Source of the DNA: Thoreauomyces humboldtii
Lineage: Eukaryota > Chytridiomycota > Chytridiomycetes > Spizellomycetales > Powellomycetaceae
Direction: 5' to 3'
NCBI GenBank assembly: GCA_027596035.1
Contig: JADGJA010000069.1
Location: 1-50,550, forward strand
Length of the DNA stretch: 50,550 nucleotides
Positions 43,144 to 50,550 of the stretch are shown here, in pieces (within the stretch, counting starts at the first letter, position 1; each line of letters opens with the position of its first letter). The notes beneath the pieces are model-generated. The model made no database searches. It was not told where the DNA came from and saw only the letters and a list, made by a program, of their open reading frames with translations. A program made the position numbers and the translations under genes.

Positions 43144-45306
43144 TCACATAGCGAAGGCTTCCTCATGCACCTGGACGTTGACGCCGTTCTTTCCAGCCGC
43201 ATGACACGAGTCCCTGATGTGTCTCCTCAGACCCTCGGCCGCACAGATGAAGACGCCGAGCTTGGGCTTGGACGCCGACCCTTCCGACACGGTGAGGTGG
43301 GGTACCACGAACTTCTGGAAGGTGTCGGGGACGACCACCCGCGTGGGACGACGATGCATTCCAGCTGGAACGACTCGAGCGGCGGCCTGGGTCGTGACGA
43401 CGGGTTCTCCGAAGGCGGCGTCCGCTTTGATGGATCTGCGCGACTGTCTCTTGTCGAGGGCGGAGGTCGGCGGCATGAGGGTGGATTCGCTCGTGTTGTT
43501 GGTGGTGATGTTGGTGATGTTGGTCGTCGCCTCGGAAGCGGGTTCGAAGACCTCCTTGTTGGAAGAGGTGTCGAAGACGTGGACTTCCAGCATTCCCTCC
43601 GGGAAGCGTTTGGCGAGGTCGACGAGGAACGAGGAGTGGAGGGCGTGGGGTGCTCGAGTGGACCAGAAGATGAGGACCTTCTTCGGTGGCTTCTTCTTGC
43701 TCTCCGAAGCGAGAGCGATCTGGTCGGCGATGTAGCAGGCGACACCGAACGCTGGTGCCACCCCCGTCCCGCTGACGAAACAGGCGACCACGTCCACGCT
43801 CATCACGTCGAAACCGCAGTGACCGAACGGTCCTTCCACGACGATGGGAGCCGCTTCCGCGAGCTGAGCAGAGGCGTCCTTCACGAAACGGGATTCTATC
43901 CTGGATGTCCACTCTGATGTGCGCCAAGACGGTGCGATAAGGAAGGAAAGTTGGCCGCTCGTCGGGGATGAGACGGTGCTGGCTGCGATGCTGAATGGAT
44001 GGTATTCGAGGGCAGAGATGGAGGGTATATTGAGGAAAACATATTGTCCAGGCTTGAACTTGAAGAATTTTGACGTCTGAATGTCAAGTCTGGATTCAAT
44101 AGAAACTTTGTATCAGTGAAGGTGACCGGGTAAGACCACGCTGATGGGAGATTCTCACCGAAGGAAACCGGTCTCCTCCTTGGTGACTCTCTCGATAGCC
44201 ATCTCTGTCTTCCGCCGGCGGGCAAAGAAGCGAAGGACCAGGTCCGCGACCCAAAGGATCACGCCAGGCACGCAGTAGTAAAAGTTTGTGTCGGAATGCA
44301 GGATAGCGAAGACGATCATGATCAACATGAAGATGTGGAGAAACAAGAAGAGGTTGTAGTGACGACGCCTGACCCAGGGCAATGCAGCCAGGAAGCCGAT
44401 CGTGAAAGAGATTGCGGCGAGCAGACCGAAAAGATCCATGTAGCTGTTCGGATGCGGATTTTTTAGTCAGCGAACTTTCTGAAGGGCAGGTATGCAAAGG
44501 CCAGATCTCAACTTACTCGCCGAGATCCTCAAATGGACTGTTGATTCCGAAGAGATCGGCAGAGTAAGCGCTGCCGCCCTTTGGGGAAAGCTTGATGATA
44601 TAGCTGAGGAAGTGGACCATTGTCCAAGCAAACATTCCGTTGCCCATGATGCGATGGACGCGAAGAGCGCCATCGAAAGGGATGCGGAGGAAAGTGGCGA
44701 TGGGACTGTTTCGGCTGACAGGCAGGAGGACGAACCCAATGAAGACGTTCAGTGGGTGACCGGTAGAGTGCGTGAACTTGTTGAAGAACCTACACAAGGG
44801 CAAAGACAATTCCAGTCAGCATGGGTAAATCCAGTCAATAAAACCAAGCATGGTAACATGGTAACTTACGCAGCCAACTTGCTTCCAGGACGCGAAGGAG
44901 CGGGTTTGAAGTAGAAGTGCGTAAAGTAAGCAAACTCCCACAGCAGCAACATGGTAGCGGTGATGAGGAAGGTGAATTCGCCAATTGACAGCGGGAGGTG
45001 AACCCGCTGGGAGGCCTTGCGAAGGAAGAGGGTCCCGGGTAGCGACAGCCGCTGTCGGAACCAGGCGTCCAGCGATTGATTCCGACGAATGACGAAGAGG
45101 GAGAGGACCATTGCGAGAAGGTAGGCGTAGTAGATGCTCACGCAAACGATGACCATGTGGTTTCGTGGGGACCCGATGGGTTTGTCGAGACAAGAGGACA
45201 CCCGGCACTTCGGATCCTTCATGATCATCGAAATGGAGACGCCGAAACCACCTACGAGGGCAACGAAGCCCAAGATGAACATGCCGATATCTCGGCGAGC
45301 GAACAT
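43144..45306 (-). CDS. Ferric/cupric reductase-type transmembrane oxidoreductase
   Basis: Predicted 646 aa from the first in-frame ATG. Exons are 45306-44870, 44789-44517, 44443-44159 and 44089-43144. The membrane half has the FRE/NOX six-helix ferric-reductase domain with bis-haem His pairs: HRIMGNGMFAWTMVH in one helix, HYNLFLFLH and AILH in the next ones. The cytosolic half has FAD-binding EYHPFSIAAS and NAD(P)-binding EGPFGHCGF and SGTGVAPAFG. Expected role: moving electrons from NADPH across the plasma membrane to extracellular Fe3+/Cu2+. The NADPH lobe carries an odd Asn/Thr-rich insertion (TTNITNITTNNTSE). Frame stays open upstream of the ATG to about 45390 with protein-like sequence, so a 5' coding exon may be missing. 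Divergent from the His-rich gene. Confidence 0.9.
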
Positions 45307-46181
45307 GGTATTCAGAGCGCGGGAGTACAACTCAGGGATGCGGTTGGTCTTTACGAACTTGATGCCCGACGATTGAGTAGGACGCAACAAGAAGGAAGAA
45401 GCATGGCGAATCCCGCCTTTATACGAAATTCCGGAAAACGACGACGATTCCTCAAGTTCGCAGTCACCCGGATCTCGTTCTTTGCGATACGGGTCAAGGT
45501 CGTAAAGGAGAGAGGGTATGGCTCGTACGGATCCTTTCGTGACCTATGGGGTTTGCCATGGCATGACTCGGTAAGAGAGAGGCAGTCGATGGATTGCGCA
45601 ACGGCACAACATGATTCGTTGCCTCTCCCGGTGTCCCGTGGAGTCCTTATCGCAGACGGCCCCTGGTTCACAAAAAAAAACTACATTGACATCGCAGGAG
45701 CGACAGGGAGACACGGCCTCCGTCTGTTGTCGGAGACGCGACGGAGACACGACATCCTGTCGCTGGTTCTAGACCACCGGCACATGGCATAGAAACCTTG
45801 CTGGTGCCACAAGATTGCTTCCGGCTCGAGGGGCCTTCCGCAACGGACGTTCCGAGATGACATCCCGTCGACGCCGGAGCAACACAAATTGGACAGATGC
45901 CATCTTTTGGACAGCCATCGGAACAGCACACAGAAGCTTCGCAGCGCTGCAGCTTCCGGGCTTCCCTTTTTTTTTTTTCTACAAAATATTTAGGTCACAC
46001 ACGGTACCAAGAAAACTTACCAAGGTTCTGTTCGCGAGTCCGAGTTTCTGGACTACAGTCGAGGGAAAGGGAAACGGTCCCTGAGGCAGGCGACCTGGCA
46101 CTCGTACTCGTTCGCTCGAAAACGAGGTACCTGCAAACTCCCGAATGGCACCTCGTCGTTGTCGTCCAAGGCACCAGAAGA
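45307..46181. promoter_or_regulatory. Divergent promoter, ferric reductase / His-rich protein
   Basis: 875 bp between start codons. A T14 tract at 45968-45981 precedes CTACAAAATATTTAGG on the plus strand, a likely nucleosome-free promoter core. GATA sequences of the kind bound by fungal iron-responsive GATA factors occur, but singly and without the full consensus, so none is claimed. Confidence 0.45.
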
Positions 46182-46691
46182 ATGACCATAGTGCACCTCT
46201 GGCTCACCTACAATCGCATCCCAGAGTCTATCGCCGTCGAAGAATCCTCTCCCGTGTCCGTGCTCCTGGATTCGATCCTTCGCGCCTACCCTACCCTCAC
46301 CCTACCCTTTGACCACCGTCTCCTTCTCCGGTTCCCCAACAACCGCGGCGTTTGTCCCGGATGGATCATAGCGGACGACGGCGTCGGAGGGTATCGAGCC
46401 GTGCACGTCGGTCCCACCACCCGGGCCGGAACCCTGTTGAGGACCGTGTTCGGCGACGAGTACCGTGGGACCGTCAACCCGGCCGAGGACGCCTTCGTCG
46501 AGGTCGGATCGGAGGAACTTCCCTCTGCCATTGTCACGGGGGCTGCTCATGTTCATTATGATCATGATCATCATGGGCAGATCCCCAGCGGTCACGAAGC
46601 CTCCATGGGAGAGTTGATGGTCGGCTTCGATGCCTTGTCGGTGGACGCCCGCCGTGGCACTTCGAAGAACGGTGATGCCATGGATTGCTGA
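46182..46691 (+). CDS. Small unknown protein with His-rich segment
   Basis: Predicted 169 aa, apparently a single exon, from ATG 46182 (MTIVHLWLTYNRIPESIAVE) to TGA at 46689-46691. The first 115 residues look compact: alternating hydrophobic strands and helices, with LLDSILRAYPTLTLPFDHRL and WIIADDGVGGYRAVHVG. A His/Asp-rich stretch follows (AHVHYDHDHHG, about 126-136), typical of metal-binding loops, then a polar tail. No family is recognised. Its divergent pairing with a ferric reductase hints at a metal-linked role, which is inference only. The frame is open upstream to 45897, but that part has low-complexity, leader-like content. Confidence 0.5.
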   Translation: MTIVHLWLTYNRIPESIAVEESSPVSVLLDSILRAYPTLTLPFDHRLLLRFPNNRGVCPGWIIADDGVGGYRAVHVGPTTRAGTLLRTVFGDEYRGTVNPAEDAFVEVGSEELPSAIVTGAAHVHYDHDHHGQIPSGHEASMGELMVGFDALSVDARRGTSKNGDAMDC

Positions 46692-47099
46692 AAACCGGGA
46701 AGGCTCCGATCGATCGGTTTTGCGCAGCATATGGGAGTTTGCACAGAGACATTGGAAGTCGTCTGCGGCATCGGATGGCACACTACGACACGCTATGTCA
46801 AGGGAATCCTCGATAGATAAATTGGCGATTCTGCCAGTGGCGTTCAAATGGCGACCTAGACACCACACCAATGTCAGACGTATGTCAAAACGCACAAGAA
46901 GGGGCCCGAAGGAGAGAGAGGAAAGTCATCAATGAAGAACAAAGGTATAAGGGGAAAGAAATTGTTCGGGGTTGAGGCGAAGGAAAGGTAGGGGTGAGAG
47001 GACAAAGAAGAGAAACAAGATAGAGGCAGGTGCGATGCACATCATGCCAGCAGTAGCAGGACGACATCGGGACGGCTAGATCGAGAGATGCCAGCAGGT
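46692..47099. other. Convergent 3' intergenic region
   Basis: 408 bp between the stops of the His-rich gene and the large hydrolase gene. Purine-rich on the plus strand (46890-47040). No gene or repeat supported. Confidence 0.5.
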
Positions 47100-49994
47100 T
47101 CACTTGGCGCTGTAGCGCCTCCAGAACCGCCATTGTCGCTCCCTCCCGCTCGTCCTATCCAGCCATTCTACGATGCGGATCCACATGAGCTCGGCGTGAA
47201 CTCCTCCGAGAATGTCCACGTGTCCGTAGGAAGTTCCTGGATCCATCGAGATGGACGCAGGGAAGGTGGGTTTCGATCCGGACGACAATCCGGATGAGGA
47301 TCCCCCGGTGGCGGCGCTCCCGCTCGGACCGCTCGGTCCACCCGACGAAGACGCATGGCCGGCGCTAGAAGCTGCCGGCGGAGCGGCGGTAGTCGATAAG
47401 GATGGACGTCGATCCCGATCGCGTGGTATCTGCGAGGATGGCATCGTGTGGAGCGAGTTGGAGGACATGGACTTTGCGGGAGGCCGGCCGGCCCAAAGAA
47501 TCGTGGATGCGGCAGTCTGGTCGTCAACGAGTGGAGACCAACGAACTTTCAACTCGTCCTGCTGGTCGCTTGTCACGCTTGAACGTTTGGATGGCGAGGA
47601 TGGCCTTTGCGTTTGGGGCTGAGGAACGGAGAGATGCGTAGGGTTGTCGAGGATACCGCCGCCTCCAAGGGGACCAGCCGTCTCTGATTGGATGGCCGGG
47701 CTGCGCATGCCGAGGTTATCTTCGCCGGTCATAAGAACTTTGACCGCATCCTCGAAGCTTTCCTTGACACCTTCCACAATCTTCTCGCGCATCTTCGCCT
47801 CCGACTGCCTAGTACCGCTTTTGCCAGCCTCGCCACTGCCAGCTTTGCCTCCGGTGCCCGCAGATTCGTCCAAAGCCTCATCTTCGTAATGGATCACTTC
47901 CTTCCAAAAAGATCCCGATCGCTCGTATCCGACAAGAGAGTCCTTCATGCGGATCACGCCATCCGCGTTGGCGTAGCAGAAGAATAGTGGAAGGTGTACG
48001 AGCGACTCGAATTTGTGGAGGTATGTAGTGAGTTCGTTCCAGGATTGCGGATCGGTCTCTTGCACTCGCGTATTGCTCGCGCTCGTGACAGATGAAGACG
48101 AAGCGGAAGACCCTGAACGAGCGGTGCCGAGTGGTGGCGCCGGTGGTCGATCTGCACCCACCGGGCCAGAGGGGGGCTCAAGCTCATCCGATGCAACGTC
48201 AGCTCTATGCGCTGTGTTGCTCACTACCCAGTTGTTGTCTGTAAAGCAAAGCGTTATCAATAAACGATGTCAAACAAGCATGGAATCAGTGGAATATCGG
48301 ACATACAAAATTCGTGATGAATGGCCATTTGGGCTATGCTGCAGTACACGCCTACGCTAGGGCTCTCGACACTGGCCTTCATGAGTCCCCATGGATCCTC
48401 GACCGAGTTCGCTACCCATGGGCTTGGATATATAGCGTTCATGAAGGCCTTTTCGATTCGTCCCGGGACAAACTGCCTGATAAATAGCAGAGCGTTGAGC
48501 GCGGTTTTGACAGGGATCGGCTGCCGTTTAAGGTGTGTCAGGAACTGTTGCGGATAGTTCAAGGCTGGTGGAAGCGGAACAGCCGAAGGCATCAAAGCAT
48601 TGCTGGTTGTCATTAATGCTCCAGGACCTGGCTCGTAATTGTCGACTCCTGCAGCCGGGGCTAAATCTGAAGGAGCGACTCGGATTTTGGTTTCGCTATT
48701 GCCAAGAATGTACGAGACGGTCGAGACGACTGGTGACAGCACGGCGGCTACGGAGCGCGCGGCGAGGTTGGTACTCGTTCGTACCACAGCCTTGATGGGA
48801 CTCGGACAGAATGCTTTGTACAAATCGATGACCTCGCTGAGACCGGGAAGAGTGTAATGGTAAAGTCCGGCAAGCTAAGGTACAAGATCAGCGTGCTTTT
48901 CTTGCAGTAAGTATTCGACTCCGCAAGTACTCACATGAATAACTCCAGCTATGTCATCAGGACATATCCCGGCGACCGCGCAGGAAAGTGCACCGCCCAT
49001 GCTATGCCCAATGAGATAAACCTTAGAGTAGCCACCGATTTGCTTGATCATGTTGATGGCACTCGGAATATCGACATCGACGTACTCGCGCATTTCCGCT
49101 GGACGTTTTGCCCCAAGTGATAGAGATTCGGTCGTTCCGCGAAGATCCACCGCAAACACATCGTATTCCCTCTTGGCAAGGAATTCGGAGAAAGAGGATC
49201 CCGACCTCCCGACCCCGCCGCCGAGGTGGAACATCTGTCGGTTCGAGGCGAAGCCAGGGACCAAAAGTACAGCACCCTTTGCGCTTGCCGCACCCTTGGC
49301 GAAGATGGGGCGGGTACACTCGCGATCCATAGGCAAGAATCCCGACCCGTCCAATAATGGTACATGGTAGTCCTCGACAAAGACTGTGAACTCCCCGTCT
49401 TTTGACAATCGTGAGCGAGGATGCGAGCGATTTGCAGTCGAATCTCGACGGGCTTGCGAGCTGGATGGAGTCAATGGGACCGGGGAGACGGGCCGTGGTT
49501 GGCTCAAGAGTTGTGGGAGAAGGAGTTGTGGAGATGTGTGCGTCCGCGTTGCCCCTGGGAAAAAGTTCAAAGCGGTCTCCGCCGCGATTGCCAGATGCTG
49601 GTCTGCATACATTCTTTGAGCAACGCGCATTGGTTCGGCTCAAGGGTCGAAACCGTTACGTACCGGTATCCGACTTGATCTTCTTCGCGCCTGCCAAGGT
49701 AGCTCTGGATATGCTTCCTGCCGCTAGCTTCACTGCATGAGTGGCCGCGGGCAAGCCGGAAGCGCAACCTGATGCTGCTCCAGAAGCCGAGAATGATGAA
49801 AGAAGGCTGGCCACCGGAACGGACAGACGTTTCTCAGCGTCCAGATGGTGGAGCGACGATAAGTCAACCGCTGGTTTAACGGGCTGACCGTTGGCGGAAA
49901 GAGCATGAAGTTTCCGCTGTCGAGGTTGTGCTGGAGGCGAATTAGCCGCGGTGCTGACCGGGCTGCTCACTTCGAGCATTAGTGGAAGCATCAT
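47100..49994 (-). CDS. Large alpha/beta hydrolase with long disordered insertion
   Basis: Predicted 901 aa. Exons are 49994-49664, 49602-48935, 48874-48307 and 48238-47100. After a disordered N-terminus of about 170 residues the hydrolase core starts at FTVFVEDYHVPLLDG. It continues with GAVLLVPGFASNRQMF and YDVFAVDLRGT, the nucleophile elbow GHSMGG (Ser at about 309), then helices with LSPVVSTVSYILG. The acid is probably Asp in FFCYANADGVI (about 613) and the base His in SYGHVDILGG (about 860). Between them lies about 245 residues of Ser/Pro/Gly/Thr low complexity, unusual because strands 7 and 8 are normally close. It could be a lipase/esterase or thioesterase; substrate unknown. The start is a double ATG at 49994. 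Confidence 0.82.
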
Positions 49995-50550
49995 GACAAT
50001 CCCCTAGGGGCCTAATCAACGTTGGGAAAGACGTGCTCTCTCGACGCGAGAGTAGCTGATTTTTAACGAGGGGTACGAAGTGAGGCGACCGGCTTGATGC
50101 GCGTGATGCGTGCGTTCGTTCGCCTCTATGGAGTCCGCTGTCCCCGCGCAGTCGATGTCCACAAGTTTCCCTTGCAATCCGCTGAACCTTGTTTCTGTTC
50201 TTTGAAGGGTACCGAAGTAACGGAGCGAACACGAGTCACGCCGCTTTCTGGTGCGTAGCCGAGCAGGCAGCGGCTCCAGCGCCGGAGATTAGGAGGGTGG
50301 GAAAGGTGCCAGGGGATCGGAATCGAGAGGTATTGGTCGTGAGAAGAGGTGCGATGCGGCTGGCAGAGAAAGTAAACCTGGTGTAAGGAGAACGGATAAG
50401 CGAAACGTGCGAAGGAGAGGGATGGATAGATAAGGCGGATATGAGATATAGAGATACAGTAGTATAGTATGAGGATGAGGATGATACGATGTTGGGAAAG
50501 GAGAAGGGTTGGTGGCGGGGTATCGGCATTGGGAGAGGGAAGGGCGGGAA
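49995..50550. promoter_or_regulatory. Upstream region of the large hydrolase, to window edge
   Basis: 556 bp 5' to the hydrolase. It is purine-rich on the plus strand toward 50400-50550 (CT-rich on the hydrolase strand). Nothing coding is supported. A neighbouring gene may begin beyond the right edge. Confidence 0.4.

Noticed and set aside
1..50550. Transposons, CRISPR arrays, tRNA or rRNA genes
   Set aside because: Looked for on both strands; no transposase, reverse transcriptase, long terminal repeat, regular spaced repeats or cloverleaf-like sequence was recognised by eye.

Overview
This window is nuclear DNA from a fungus, most likely a basidiomycete. Genes are dense, coding sequence is GC-rich, and nearly every gene is broken by short introns (mostly 55-90 nt, GT...AG, with CTAAC/CTGAC-like branch sites). 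The gene set includes Dnmt5, Cwh43, zeta-COP, an Sso-type syntaxin, a Vcx1-type exchanger, a ferric reductase and a conidiation/KGG stress protein. I could not fix the order or species. No tRNA, rRNA, CRISPR array or recognisable transposon was found. Exon models were built by joining splice sites so that reading frame and conserved motifs continue. Totals that divide by three support them, but transcripts were not available.

Layout, left to right: C2H2 transcription factor (-); two-TM protein (+); Cwh43 GPI-lipid remodelling protein (-); mitochondrial-type cysteine synthase (-); zeta-COP/Ret3 (+); vacuolar cation/H+ exchanger (-); CCDC9-like RGG/coiled-coil protein (+); atypical SDR (-); membrane-anchored cyclic nucleotide phosphodiesterase (+); Dnmt5-type DNA methyltransferase/SNF2 ATPase (-); a 1.8-kb interval with a possible small spliced gene and an array of hairpins; membrane-anchored TAP-type alpha/beta hydrolase (-); a 13-exon protein tentatively of the SMC5/6-associated CANIN type (+); small membrane protein resembling TMEM237 (-); syntaxin (+); KGG-repeat stress protein built of repeated exons (+); ferric reductase (-); small His-rich protein (+); large alpha/beta hydrolase with a disordered insertion (-). 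Strands mostly alternate, so most genes sit in divergent pairs that share a promoter or convergent pairs that share a 3' region.

Functional themes: chromatin and genome maintenance (Dnmt5 with a PCNA-binding-type motif, and the CANIN-like gene); secretion and the cell surface (Ret3, Cwh43, syntaxin); ion, metal and second-messenger physiology (Vcx1, ferric reductase with a divergent His-rich gene, phosphodiesterase, and a zinc-finger factor resembling calcineurin-responsive regulators).

The points most worth a second look are: the chromodomain lying inside the SNF2 ATPase of Dnmt5, plus its N-terminal PIP box; the class I phosphodiesterase with a polytopic N-terminal membrane domain; the covarying hairpin array at 32.1-32.4 kb; and the exon-duplicated KGG gene.
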